DNA of 64,000 bases from the NCBI GenBank assembly GCA_024235135.1, contig JACKMZ010000001.1, positions 310,001 through 374,000 of the forward strand. The letters run 5' to 3'. Below, in pieces: positions 25,379 through 34,889 of the stretch (positions are counted from its first letter, which is position 1; each line of letters starts with the position of its first letter). The notes beneath the pieces were generated by a model. The model searched no databases and was not told where the DNA came from. It worked only from the letters and a program-made list of their open reading frames with translations. The DNA comes from Gammaproteobacteria bacterium (GTDB lineage: Bacteria > Pseudomonadota > Gammaproteobacteria > Competibacterales > Competibacteraceae). A program made the translations under genes and the position numbers.

Positions 25379-26242
25379 TCAGCCGGCTGTAGCCGGTTGC
25401 TTGCGATCTGTCTGGGGTATTTTGGCGTTACTTACTTGTTGTGTTTTGCCAGCCTCGGGCGGATCGGCCCAGCGGACGGCGAATCCGTTCACATAACGCA
25501 GATCCACGACTGCGATACGCTCGGCCTGATCGGCCAGAATCCGCGAATAGATGTCGATCAGTCTCTGTAATCTTGGGAAAAACTGCTCGCGACCCAGGTT
25601 AATCTCCAGGCCATTCTTCAAAGTCATCGACCACGCGCGTCGGTTATCCTGTACCAGCCGAGTCACGCTAAGATCAATGGGCCGGAGTTTATCGTTGACC
25701 GCGCGATAAGCCTGCATAACCTGCAATTCGTTGCCGTCCGGACCCGCGAGGCGTGGCCACGGCCCCCCCTCGCGTGGGGGCCGCGGAGGATGAAAACGCT
25801 GGCCGTGAATATCGACCATTTCGCCCTTGTCGCCCCAATAGGCGAAGGCGACCCGTTCCTGAAAGTGGATCTCCAACGTATCCGGCCAGCGTCTTTGCAC
25901 ACTGATCTGCTCGATCCAAGGCGCTGCGGCGAGGTCGGCGAGTATCGTGTCGAGGTCCAACGCGAAAAAATTCTGGCCCAGGCGATTTTCGACCAAAGCT
26001 CGCAGATCGCCGGTTTCCATGTTGTGTAACTCGCCACTGAGGCGCACATGGCGTAGGGGAAAGCGTGTGGGGTCGAACAAGTGCTGACCAAGTATTTGGA
26101 CCCCCAGCCCCACCCCTCCCAGCACCACGAGTATGCCTATCCAACGCAGGCCAGATTTCCAGGCCGGACGCCAACCCGGCTGTGGAGAGTCGGACTGAGG
26201 CAATGGCGTAGCGCCATGCGGCTTGCCAACCTTAAATTTCAT
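25379..26242 (-). CDS. ftsQ: Cell division protein FtsQ
   Basis: FtsQ is the bitopic hub linking early and late divisome proteins. The 287-residue protein has a basic cytoplasmic segment, one membrane helix (WIGILVVLGGVGLGVQIL), the periplasmic POTRA domain beginning RHVRLSGELHNM, and the FtsQ beta domain. I use the ATG at 26242 with GGGAGC ahead; it overlaps the end of murB by 11 bases. Earlier in-frame codons would add an Arg/Cys-rich stretch read from murB. In many gammaproteobacteria ddl lies between murB and ftsQ; here it is missing. Confidence 0.93.
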   Translation of the reverse strand: MKFKVGKPHGATPLPQSDSPQPGWRPAWKSGLRWIGILVVLGGVGLGVQILGQHLFDPTRFPLRHVRLSGELHNMETGDLRALVENRLGQNFFALDLDTILADLAAAPWIEQISVQRRWPDTLEIHFQERVAFAYWGDKGEMVDIHGQRFHPPRPPREGGPWPRLAGPDGNELQVMQAYRAVNDKLRPIDLSVTRLVQDNRRAWSMTLKNGLEINLGREQFFPRLQRLIDIYSRILADQAERIAVVDLRYVNGFAVRWADPPEAGKTQQVSNAKIPQTDRKQPATAG

Positions 26243-27167
26243 CGCTGGTCGCTCCCGCTTGGCCGAATTCGCCGACGATGCGCACCTCCGGCTGCAACAG
26301 TGCGCCATGGACGCGCTGCACTGTCGCGGCCACTTGTTGTATCAGCCGTTCGATATCCAGGGCCGTGGCCGATCCGGTGTTGATGATGAAGTTGGCATGC
26401 TTGGTCGAGACGCAGGCTCCGCCGATCTGCAAGCCTTTTAGGCCGGCGCTGTCGATCAACCGAGCGGCGTAATCACCGGGCGGATTGCGAAACACTGAGC
26501 CGCAACTGGCTACGCCGGTTGGTTGCGTCTGGGAACGCCTTTCCAGCAACTGCTTGATGCGTGCCAGGGAGGCGGCTCCATCGCCCGATTCCAGGCGCAG
26601 ATAAACCGCCACGAAGCATTCCTCGGTCGGTCCCTGCACTTGCCGGTAGCCGGTGGTGTATTCAGTCCGATCACGCTGACGAAGCACGCCGTGCCGATCC
26701 AGGGTTGCCACCGCTTGGACCCAGTCCCATGTTTCGCCACCCCAGGCGCCGGCGTTCATCGCCAAGGCACCCCCCATCAAACCCGGAATGCCGGCTAGAA
26801 ATTCGACGCCACACAGATCATGCTTGGCCGCGAAACGGGCTACCTTGGCACAGGGGACACCGGCTTCGGCGCGTATAATGTGCGCATCTTCCCGCGTCAG
26901 GTTTTGTAAAGCGCCTTGGGTGGCGATGACCGTGCCGCGGATGCCTCCATCCCGCACCAGCAGGTTGCTACCCAGTCCCAGCCAGAATAACGGTTCGGTC
27001 GGGGACGATTGCTCCAGGAATAGGGCCAAATCTTGCAAGTCGGCCGCCCGATACAAACGGTCCGCGGGTCCACCCACTCGCCAGGAGGTATATCCGGCCA
27101 TCGGTTCGTGTAAGCGAATCTCACCGAGCGTTTTGGGGTGACGGGAATGGTCCAAAGCGGTCATCAT
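26232..27167 (-). CDS. murB: UDP-N-acetylenolpyruvoylglucosamine reductase MurB
   Basis: MurB is the FAD enzyme that reduces enolpyruvyl-UDP-GlcNAc to UDP-MurNAc. The 311-residue protein is of the shorter type: FAD-binding GLGSNLLVRDGGIRG, FLAGIPGLMGGALAMNAG, and the proton-donor Ser in CGSVFRNP, with the final catalytic Glu in LLQPEVRIVGEFG. The start overlaps the murC stop by four bases (ATGA). Confidence 0.95.
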   Translation of the reverse strand: MMTALDHSRHPKTLGEIRLHEPMAGYTSWRVGGPADRLYRAADLQDLALFLEQSSPTEPLFWLGLGSNLLVRDGGIRGTVIATQGALQNLTREDAHIIRAEAGVPCAKVARFAAKHDLCGVEFLAGIPGLMGGALAMNAGAWGGETWDWVQAVATLDRHGVLRQRDRTEYTTGYRQVQGPTEECFVAVYLRLESGDGAASLARIKQLLERRSQTQPTGVASCGSVFRNPPGDYAARLIDSAGLKGLQIGGACVSTKHANFIINTGSATALDIERLIQQVAATVQRVHGALLQPEVRIVGEFGQAGATSDEI

Positions 27168-28603
27168 GCCGCGGACCCCAGGCCGTCACGACCTAATTGG
27201 GCGGCCACCGCACCGATATTGCCGGCGCCCATCAAGAGCAATAAGTCGCCATCCATTAAGACTTGGGGCAATACCTGCGGCAGTTCGGTGACCTGTTCGA
27301 CGAACACCAGGTCGATCAGGCTGCGTACCCGCACGGCCCGGCTCAAAGCCCGTCCATCGGCACCCGGAATGGGTTTTTCGCCGGCCGGATAGACTTCCGT
27401 CAGCAGCAATAAATCCACCGTGGACAACACTTGGGCGAAGTCGTCCAGCAGATCCCGTGTGCGACTGTAGCGATGCGGCTGAAAGACCAGGACCAAGCGC
27501 CGTGTGGGCCAACCGGCTCGAATGGCCTGCAGGACGGCTTCCAACTCGCGCGGATGATGGCCGTAATCGTCGATCAAGGTGACGCTGCCGCCGGGTATCT
27601 TGAGTTCGCCGCGACACTGGAAACGGCGTCCGATGCCCTGGAAATTTTCCAAAGCCTTCTGAATGGCGCCTATGGGCACGCCCAGTTCATTCGCCACCGC
27701 AATGGCGGCCAAGGCGTTCAGCACACTGTGGCGTCCCGGCAGATTGAGAGTTATCGATCCCATCTGGCTTTGATTGGGCAAGCGCACTTGAAAGCGGGTT
27801 TGCATGCCATCCTGAACGATATTGACAGCCTGTAAATCACAGTCGTCCTCGCTGCCGTAAGTCAGTACCGGACGTCCGACCTGGGGCAGGATGCTGCGTA
27901 TCTGCGGATCGTCCGCGCACAATATGGCCAGGCCGTAGAACGGCAGACGATGTAGAAAATCGACGAAAGTCTCGCGCAGCCGTTGAAAATCTCCGCCATA
28001 GGTCGACAAGTGATCGGCATCGATATTGGTGACCACCGCCACCATCGGTTTGAGATACAGAAACGACGCATCGCTCTCGTCGGCTTCGGCAACCAGGTAG
28101 CGGCCGGCGCCCAATCGGGCATTGCTGCCGGCGCTATTGAGGCGGCCACCGATCACGAAAGTCGGGTCCAGGCCGCCTTCGGCAAGCAAACTGGCAATCA
28201 AACTGGTGGTCGTGGTCTTTCCATGCGTGCCCGCTATGGCGATGCCGTAGCGGAACCGCATCAGTTCGGCGAGCATTTCCGCGCGGGGCACCAGCGGTAT
28301 CAAGGCCGCTTGGGCCGCCGCCACTTCGGGATTGTCCGGGTTGATGGCGCTGGAGATGACGACGGCATCGCAACCGCTGATATGACTGGCCTCGTGTCCC
28401 TGGAAAATGACTGCACCGCGTTGCCGTAGATGTGCGGTGGCGGCGTTGCTGTTTAGATCGGAACCCGAAATTTGATAGCCTAACGTCAGCAGCACTTCGG
28501 CGATGCCACTCATGCCGACCCCCCCGATGCCGACGAAATGGATGCGGCGTATGCGCCGCATATCCTGGGGAGTTTCGCTAAAAGGAGACTGTGGATCGGA
28601 CAT
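27164..28603 (-). CDS. murC: UDP-N-acetylmuramate--L-alanine ligase MurC
   Basis: MurC adds the first amino acid of the stem peptide. The 479-residue Mur ligase has the N-terminal nucleotide-fold motif VGIGGVGMSGIAEVL, the ATP-binding GTHGKT at residues 125-130, and the C-terminal DDYGHHPRELEAV segment characteristic of MurC. Three bases separate it from murG and four bases overlap with murB, so the block is tightly coupled. Confidence 0.97.
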   Translation of the reverse strand: MSDPQSPFSETPQDMRRIRRIHFVGIGGVGMSGIAEVLLTLGYQISGSDLNSNAATAHLRQRGAVIFQGHEASHISGCDAVVISSAINPDNPEVAAAQAALIPLVPRAEMLAELMRFRYGIAIAGTHGKTTTTSLIASLLAEGGLDPTFVIGGRLNSAGSNARLGAGRYLVAEADESDASFLYLKPMVAVVTNIDADHLSTYGGDFQRLRETFVDFLHRLPFYGLAILCADDPQIRSILPQVGRPVLTYGSEDDCDLQAVNIVQDGMQTRFQVRLPNQSQMGSITLNLPGRHSVLNALAAIAVANELGVPIGAIQKALENFQGIGRRFQCRGELKIPGGSVTLIDDYGHHPRELEAVLQAIRAGWPTRRLVLVFQPHRYSRTRDLLDDFAQVLSTVDLLLLTEVYPAGEKPIPGADGRALSRAVRVRSLIDLVFVEQVTELPQVLPQVLMDGDLLLLMGAGNIGAVAAQLGRDGLGSAA

Positions 28604-28606
28604 GAC

Positions 28607-29698
28607 TCAATTCTCGACGCCGATCTGGCCAAGACACAGTTGGGCGATGTGCTCAGCGGCGTCCAATTTCGCCACTTGGCGGGCTGCTTCGGCCATGCCC
28701 AGCAAACGGTCGCGATCGCTCAGCAGTTCGCGCAGCACGGTAGCCAGACTGGCTGGGGTCAAGGCGCTTTGTGGGCGGATCAGAGCGGCGCCCGCTTGTT
28801 CGAGAAAGCGGGCATTGGCCGTCTGGTGATCACCGATGGCGTGGGGAAATGGCACAAGGACGGACCCCACCCCGGCAGCGGCCAATTCCGCGACCGTCAG
28901 CGCGCCCGAGCGGCACAAGACCAGGTCGGCCCATCCATAAGCCTCGGCCATGTCCTTGATGAATGGAGAAAGTTGCCCGCCAATGCCCAATTCGCGGTAG
29001 TGTCGTTCCGTGATTTCATAGAGTTTTTCGCCGGTTTGATGACGCACGCTGGGCCGTTCGCTTTCCTCCAGCAAGGTCAGTGCGGCGGGTACCATCTGAT
29101 TGAGCGCAGCAGCGCCTTGACTGCCCCCCACGACCAGCAGCCGCGGTTGCCCGGTGTGCCGCGTGAAGCGGCTGCGGGGCTCTTCCAAGGCGACGATGGC
29201 AGGACGTACGGGATTGCCGACCGGCAACGCCCGGCGACCGGGCGGAAAGCTGCCTGGGAAGGCTTCCAGCACTTGGGACGCCAAATGCGACAGCCAACGG
29301 TTGGTTGTGCCGGGCAAGGCATTTTGCTCGTGTACGATCAGCGGAATACCTAAGCAACGGGCCATCAATCCGCCCGGTCCGCTGACAAAACCACCCATGC
29401 CCAGTGCTAGACGGGGTTTGATACGGCGCAAAATGGAAGCCGCCTGCCAAAGGGCGCAAATCAGCATGGCGGGCGCACCAAGTAAGCGTTGCCAACCGGT
29501 TCCGCGCAGCCCCGCTACGCCGATCCATTCCATGGGTATGCCGGTAGGAGGAACTAAGCGGGCTTCCAAGCCTCGCTGTGTTCCCATCCAGACCAGCGGA
29601 ATCCGCCGCGCCTGAAAGCGTTCGGCAACCGCCAGAGCCGGGAATACGTGGCCACCCGTGCCGCCGGCCATGATGACGATCGGCGCCTGCCCGCTCAT
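28607..29698 (-). CDS. murG: UDP-GlcNAc:undecaprenyl-PP-MurNAc-pentapeptide GlcNAc transferase MurG
   Basis: MurG converts lipid I to lipid II on the cytoplasmic face. The 363-residue GT28 enzyme has the first glycine loop MAGGTGGHVFPALA (GGTGGH 12-17), GGFVSGPGG, and the donor-site HEQNALPG and CRSGALTVAELAAAG blocks. I place the start at 29698, where ATGA overlaps the ftsW stop; upstream in-frame codons would read an Arg-rich extension out of ftsW. Confidence 0.96.
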   Translation of the reverse strand: MSGQAPIVIMAGGTGGHVFPALAVAERFQARRIPLVWMGTQRGLEARLVPPTGIPMEWIGVAGLRGTGWQRLLGAPAMLICALWQAASILRRIKPRLALGMGGFVSGPGGLMARCLGIPLIVHEQNALPGTTNRWLSHLASQVLEAFPGSFPPGRRALPVGNPVRPAIVALEEPRSRFTRHTGQPRLLVVGGSQGAAALNQMVPAALTLLEESERPSVRHQTGEKLYEITERHYRELGIGGQLSPFIKDMAEAYGWADLVLCRSGALTVAELAAAGVGSVLVPFPHAIGDHQTANARFLEQAGAALIRPQSALTPASLATVLRELLSDRDRLLGMAEAARQVAKLDAAEHIAQLCLGQIGVEN

Positions 29699-30885
29699 GG
29701 ACTGGCTCCGGCCACGGCGCGAACCGGTGCGCCGGCAGGCTTTTCGGCGTCGTGCAGAGCCTGGATCTCCCCGTTGATGCGTATCAACAGGGCCAAGGCC
29801 ACGCACATGACGATCAAACTGCTACCGCCGTAGCTGATCAATGGCAAGGTCAATCCCTTGGTGGGCAGCACACCCATATTGACTCCCATGTTGAACAGCG
29901 CCTGGATTCCAATCCACAAGCCCAATCCATAAGCCAAATAGGCGGCGAAATACTGTTCGAGCTGTTCCGCCAGGGCGGCCAAAGCAAATGCTCGATAGAC
30001 GATAACGGCGTACAAGCCGATGGTGACCAGCACGCCTATCAGACCGAGTTCCTCGGCCAGAATCGAGAACAGAAAATCGGTGTGCGCTTCCGGAAGATAG
30101 GATAGCTTCTGAATGCTCGCGCCTAGTCCCACGCCGAACAACTCGCCCCGACCGATGGCGATTAGCGCCTGAGTGAGCTGAAAGCCCTTGTTGAAAGGAT
30201 CGGCCCAGGGGTCCATGAAACTGATGAGCCGCGCCCAACGATACTCGGATGAGTAGATCAGCAAACCCATGGCGATGATGACCAGACCCTGCAGGGCGGC
30301 AAAACGCCAGACGTTGACTCCGGCCAGGAAAACCAGGCCCAAGGCGGTAATCATCAGCACCACGGTGGTCCCGAAATCGGGTTCCAGTAACATCAGAACC
30401 GCCACCAGGCCCAGTACCACCAACAAGCGTATCATCGTCTCCAGGGTATGCTGCAGAGCGATCCGGTGGCGTTGCAGATAGCCCGCCACATAGACCAGGA
30501 CGAACAGCTTGGCTAGCTCCGATGCCTGCAGATTGAACGGCCCCAGACCGATCCAGCGGGCGCTGCCTTTGACTTCCCTACCGATGCCGGGTAATAGAAC
30601 CAGTACGAGCAGCAGAATTGCCGCGAATAACAGCCACGGTCCGTAGCGATACCAGCTTTCCAAGGAAATCCGGTAGGTTAGGAGACCGGCTAGAAGAGCC
30701 ACGCCCAGAAAGAAGCACTGACGGATCACGAAATAAAACGGTTGGCCCTGTCGGGCGGCTTCCGGGATGGAAGCCGAAGTGAGCATCAGTAAACCCAGGG
30801 CCAATAGCAATACGCCAGGTAGCCACAGCCATAAATCGGGAGCCGGTAAACTGGTCGGGGAGCGGGGCGTCGCGGTTTTTAACAT
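29695..30885 (-). CDS. ftsW: Septal peptidoglycan polymerase FtsW (SEDS family)
   Basis: FtsW is the divisome glycosyltransferase that polymerises lipid II together with FtsI. The 396-residue protein has about ten membrane segments and the SEDS signatures GSARWIGLGPFNLQASELAKL (with the catalytic-loop Asp region AEEL in the extracellular loop HTDFLFSILAEELG) and the late VLPTKGLTLPLISYGGSSL motif. The start overlaps murD by seven bases. Confidence 0.97.
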   Translation of the reverse strand: MLKTATPRSPTSLPAPDLWLWLPGVLLLALGLLMLTSASIPEAARQGQPFYFVIRQCFFLGVALLAGLLTYRISLESWYRYGPWLLFAAILLLVLVLLPGIGREVKGSARWIGLGPFNLQASELAKLFVLVYVAGYLQRHRIALQHTLETMIRLLVVLGLVAVLMLLEPDFGTTVVLMITALGLVFLAGVNVWRFAALQGLVIIAMGLLIYSSEYRWARLISFMDPWADPFNKGFQLTQALIAIGRGELFGVGLGASIQKLSYLPEAHTDFLFSILAEELGLIGVLVTIGLYAVIVYRAFALAALAEQLEQYFAAYLAYGLGLWIGIQALFNMGVNMGVLPTKGLTLPLISYGGSSLIVMCVALALLIRINGEIQALHDAEKPAGAPVRAVAGASP

Positions 30886-32279
30886 GATGGCAGGTTATGG
30901 ACGGCGGCGGTGAAAATCGCGCCCCGCTCCTCGTAGTTGCTGAACATGTCGAAACTCGCACAGGCGGGCGACAACAACACGCTGTCGCCCGCCTGCGCCA
31001 AACGCGCGGCCAGCGTCACCGCCTGCTCCATGTCGGCGGCGCGATGGGTGGGAACATTCCCGGCCACGGCGGCGATCAACGGCGCGTCACGACCTATCAG
31101 CACCAGATCACGCACCTTATCGGCTAGCGCCGGACCCAATGGAGCGAAGTCCTGCCCTTTGCCATCGCCTCCGGCGATGAGTATGAGCGGTCCAGGCAAA
31201 CCTTGTACCGCGGCCAGGGTGGAGCCTACGTTCGTTCCCTTGGAGTCGTTAAACCAATGCACGCCCTGCCGTTCCCGTACCCACTCGGTACGATGCGGTA
31301 GACCCGAAAACGAGCGCAAGGCATCGAGAGAGGCTGCACGCGGCACGTCCAGTGCTCGGCCCAACGCTAACGCCGCGAGTGCATTGGCCCAGTTGTGGGC
31401 GCCGCGTATTCTGAGTTCCTCTACCGCCAGCCAGTCTTCGTCGCCGAAGGCCAGGAAGCCCGCGCCGTCCGCCCGGCGGCGCAGTCCGAATTCCTCGGGG
31501 CCGGGCGTATTCAAGGTAAAGCGGTAAATCGGGCGGCTTGCATCGACCATGGCGTTGACCCGGCGATCATCGGCGTTGATGATCTGCCAACCGCTGCCTC
31601 GGAAGACTCGCTGTTTGGCTTGTGCGTAACTGGCTAGATCCACGTAGCGATCCATATGATCGGCGCTGATATTAAGCACGGTCGCCGCTTGGGCGTCGAG
31701 GCTGTGGGTGGTTTCCAACTGAAAACTGGACAACTCCAGCACGTAAAGCGCGGGCGTTGGCCTCATGCGCAATAGATCCAGGGCGGGTGTACCCAGATTG
31801 CCGCCGACCGCGACCGGAATCCCGGCTTGCTCGATCATATTGCCCAACAAGGTGGTGACAGTGCTTTTGCCATTGGAGCCGGTGATTGCCGCGACCGGCG
31901 CTTTGGCCAGTCGGACGAACAACTCGATATCCCCCCAGATCGGTGTACCCCGCGCTTGCGCAGCGGCAATCACCGGCGTTCGCACTGCGACCCCAGGGCT
32001 GACCACGAGTCTTGCGGCTCGGGCGAACGCCTCGGGGCGAAAGCCTCCTAAATGACAGGACAGTTCTGGAAACTCCCGGAGCAAGTTCGGCAGTTCCGGC
32101 GGCTCGGTACGGCTGTCGCTGACTTCGACCTCCGCGCCCAATGCGACCAGGGTGCGGACCGCTGACATCCCGCTACGACCCAGGCCTACGACCAGCGTCG
32201 GTCCCGGCAAATCGAGGGATACGCTTTCCGCAGTGGATGGGTGCCAGGTGGGGGAGAGGGTGGGTGGCGTAGACATCAT
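30879..32279 (-). CDS. murD: UDP-N-acetylmuramoylalanine--D-glutamate ligase MurD
   Basis: MurD adds D-glutamate to UDP-MurNAc-L-Ala. The 466-residue ligase has the N-terminal GLGRSGMSA motif, ATP-binding GSNGKST at residues 134-140, the carbamoylated-lysine region and FNDSKGTNVGS in the C-terminal domain. Start codons at 32279 and 32276 are adjacent; both follow the mraY stop (32284) directly, and a longer frame would extend into mraY. Ribosome-binding signal is weak (GAAG). Confidence 0.95.
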   Translation of the reverse strand: MMSTPPTLSPTWHPSTAESVSLDLPGPTLVVGLGRSGMSAVRTLVALGAEVEVSDSRTEPPELPNLLREFPELSCHLGGFRPEAFARAARLVVSPGVAVRTPVIAAAQARGTPIWGDIELFVRLAKAPVAAITGSNGKSTVTTLLGNMIEQAGIPVAVGGNLGTPALDLLRMRPTPALYVLELSSFQLETTHSLDAQAATVLNISADHMDRYVDLASYAQAKQRVFRGSGWQIINADDRRVNAMVDASRPIYRFTLNTPGPEEFGLRRRADGAGFLAFGDEDWLAVEELRIRGAHNWANALAALALGRALDVPRAASLDALRSFSGLPHRTEWVRERQGVHWFNDSKGTNVGSTLAAVQGLPGPLILIAGGDGKGQDFAPLGPALADKVRDLVLIGRDAPLIAAVAGNVPTHRAADMEQAVTLAARLAQAGDSVLLSPACASFDMFSNYEERGAIFTAAVHNLPSC

Positions 32280-32283
32280 GGCT

Positions 32284-33369
32284 TCAGCGTATCTTGAGTG
32301 TCGCAAGACCGATCAAGATCAGAATGACCGTTACGATCCAGAAGCGGACGATCACTCGAGGTTCCGGCCAGCCCTTGAGTTCAAAATGGTGATGTAGCGG
32401 CGCCATGCGGAAAATCCGCCGGCCGGTCAGCTTGAAGGAAGCGACCTGCAGGATGACCGAGACGGTTTCCATGACGAACACGCCGCCCATCACGAGCAGC
32501 ACCAGTTCCTGGCGCACGATGACCGCGATGATGCCCAGCGCGGCGCCCAGGGCCAACGCCCCGACATCCCCCATGAATACCTGGGCGGGATAGGCATTGA
32601 ACCATAGAAAGCCCAAGCCGGCCCCCACCAGCGAACCGCAGAAGACGACCACTTCCCCCGCACCGGGTACATAGGGAATGCCCAGATATTCGGCAAATTT
32701 AAAATTGCCGGTGGCGTAGGCAAAGATCGCCAAGGCGCCCGCCACCATGACGGTTGGCATGATGGCCAGTCCGTCCAGTCCGTCGGTCAGATTGACGGCA
32801 TTGCTGGAGCCCACGATGACCAAGTAGGTCATGACGATGAACCAGAAGGCGTTCAGGCCGATGGAGACGGTTTTGAAAAAGGGTACGAGCAGTTCCGTCT
32901 CGGCGGGACTCTGGGCGGTCAGATACAGGAAGACGGCCGCAGCCAAACCCACGCCCGATTGCCATAGATATTTCGTCCTGGCCGGCAGACCCTTGGAGTT
33001 GCGTAGCACCAGCTTGCGATAATCGTCCACCCAACCGATCACCCCGAAAGCGAGGGTAACCAGCAGCACCAGCCAGACGTAGTGATTACGCATATCCGCC
33101 CACAACAAGGTGGCGATGGCCACCGCTACGAGGATGAGCGCGCCTCCCATGGTTGGGGTGCCGGCTTTGGATAAATGGGTTTGCGGTCCGTCGTCGCGGA
33201 TGTGCTGGCCGATCTGGTAAAAGCTCAGCCGCCGGATCATGACGGGGCCGACAATGAAGGAGATGAACAGTGCGGTCAGCACACCGAGAATGGCGCGCAG
33301 GGTCAGATATTGGAAGACGTTGAAGCCACTGTAATACTGGGCCAGCAGTTCGGCGAGGGGCACCAGCAT
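32284..33369 (-). CDS. mraY: Phospho-N-acetylmuramoyl-pentapeptide transferase MraY
   Basis: MraY makes lipid I from UDP-MurNAc-pentapeptide and undecaprenyl phosphate. The 361-residue membrane protein has ten helices and the family motifs GTPTMGGALI, NLTDGLDGLA and PLHHHFELKGW, plus the DDYRK aspartates (WVDDYRKLV). It follows murE directly, its ATG overlapping the murE TGA by one base; the murF gene that normally sits between them is absent. Its substrate must therefore come from a MurF encoded elsewhere. Confidence 0.97.
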   Translation of the reverse strand: MLVPLAELLAQYYSGFNVFQYLTLRAILGVLTALFISFIVGPVMIRRLSFYQIGQHIRDDGPQTHLSKAGTPTMGGALILVAVAIATLLWADMRNHYVWLVLLVTLAFGVIGWVDDYRKLVLRNSKGLPARTKYLWQSGVGLAAAVFLYLTAQSPAETELLVPFFKTVSIGLNAFWFIVMTYLVIVGSSNAVNLTDGLDGLAIMPTVMVAGALAIFAYATGNFKFAEYLGIPYVPGAGEVVVFCGSLVGAGLGFLWFNAYPAQVFMGDVGALALGAALGIIAVIVRQELVLLVMGGVFVMETVSVILQVASFKLTGRRIFRMAPLHHHFELKGWPEPRVIVRFWIVTVILILIGLATLKIR

Positions 33370-34889
33370 CAGGAGGCTCTCCGTTGTTCACCGATCGGGT
33401 CGCGGGCAGCCAGGCAGTCCCGCACGATTTCCCGATCACTGAAGGCGATCCGCCGGTTGCCCACCAGTTGATAGTCCTCGTGGCCCTTGCCGGCCACCAG
33501 CACCACGTCCGTCGTCGCGGCTTCGGCGATGGCCTGCTGTATGGCCTGGCGACGGTCCTCGATGACCTGGACCTGCGCGGGTTTTCGCATGCCGGACAGG
33601 ATGGCTTGCACGATGAGGGCCGGGTCTTCGCTGCGTGGATTGTCATCGGTAACGATGACCTGATCGCTGTCCCGCTCGGCGATGGCGCCCATTAACGGAC
33701 GTTTGCCGGCATCGCGATCACCCCCACAACCGAATACACACCACAAACGGCCCGCGCAGTGATTGCGCAAAGCACGCAGGGCCTGTTCCAACGCTTGCGG
33801 AGTATGAGCGTAATCCACAACCACCAGAGGCAGGCCGTGTTCGCCGCCAAAGCGTTCCATGCGCCCCATGATGGGAGCCGCCCTGGACAGGCGTTGCACG
33901 GCATCGGCCAAGGGCATGCCCAACGCCAGGACGGTGGAGAGGGCGGCGAGCAGATTGCTGGCGTTGAAATGGCCCAGCAACCGACTGGCGAGAAGGCCCT
34001 CGCCCCAAGACGAATGGAAGCTGACATTCACCCCGCGGGCGGAGAAAGTCGGTGCTTCTCCCCAGACGGGTTCCCCCCCGGTTAGGGGCGGCGGGGCGCC
34101 TATCCCATAGCTTATGACGGAGCGGTCTGACAGCGTTGCCATGAGCTGTCGGCCGAAGGGATCATTAAAATTCAAGACCGCCTGACTCGGCTGGTGGTCG
34201 ATGAATAAACGGGCCTTGGCGGCGGCATAGGAAGCCACATCGCGGTGATAATCCAAATGATCGCGTCCCAGATTGGTCAGTACGGCGATAGCAAAATCCA
34301 CGCCCGCGACACGCTCCTGGTCCAGGGCGTGGGATGATACCTCCATGGTTGCGAAGCGGACACCCTGGCCACGCAAATCCGCCAACCACCGCTGCACGGT
34401 GAGCGCGTCCGGGGTTGTGTGCGCGGCGGGTTGGGCGACGCCCAGAACACCTTGACCTAAGGTGCCGAGAATGCCGCACGGTGCTTGCTCATCCTGCAAA
34501 ACATGGGCGATGAGATGAGCACAGGAGGTTTTGCCATCGGTGCCGGTGATGCCGATGATGCGAAGATCCCGGCCTGGATCGTTATAGAAACGGCGGGCAA
34601 GGGGTCCGATTCGGCGGCTTAGATTGTCGACACGAATCAGTGGCAGGTCAGCCGCTTGAGGTAGTTCACCCGCGAAGGGAGGCTCCCAGGCGATCGCCGC
34701 CGCCCGCGCGGCGCGAACCGCTGGGAGAAATTCCAGGCCGTGATGATGAAAACCGCGCGTGGCGAGGAACAGGTCGCCGGGCCGGACTTGCCGGCTGTCG
34801 TTGCTCAATCCGGTGACAAGGCGATCACACGTCGCCGGGAATTCTGCGAATCCGGCCAGCAGATCGCTCAGCGGCCACGATACGTTCAT
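33369..34889 (-). CDS. murE: UDP-MurNAc-L-Ala-D-Glu--meso-diaminopimelate ligase MurE
   Basis: MurE adds the third residue of the stem peptide. The 506-residue ligase has ATP-binding GTDGKT at residues 116-121, the TTPDALTVQRWLADL segment, and the DNPR motif (VTDDNPRSEDP), which indicates meso-diaminopimelate rather than lysine. It overlaps ftsI by four bases and mraY by one. Since murF is missing downstream, there is no room for a lost gene remnant: the two coding regions share a base. Confidence 0.97.
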   Translation of the reverse strand: MNVSWPLSDLLAGFAEFPATCDRLVTGLSNDSRQVRPGDLFLATRGFHHHGLEFLPAVRAARAAAIAWEPPFAGELPQAADLPLIRVDNLSRRIGPLARRFYNDPGRDLRIIGITGTDGKTSCAHLIAHVLQDEQAPCGILGTLGQGVLGVAQPAAHTTPDALTVQRWLADLRGQGVRFATMEVSSHALDQERVAGVDFAIAVLTNLGRDHLDYHRDVASYAAAKARLFIDHQPSQAVLNFNDPFGRQLMATLSDRSVISYGIGAPPPLTGGEPVWGEAPTFSARGVNVSFHSSWGEGLLASRLLGHFNASNLLAALSTVLALGMPLADAVQRLSRAAPIMGRMERFGGEHGLPLVVVDYAHTPQALEQALRALRNHCAGRLWCVFGCGGDRDAGKRPLMGAIAERDSDQVIVTDDNPRSEDPALIVQAILSGMRKPAQVQVIEDRRQAIQQAIAEAATTDVVLVAGKGHEDYQLVGNRRIAFSDREIVRDCLAARDPIGEQRRAS

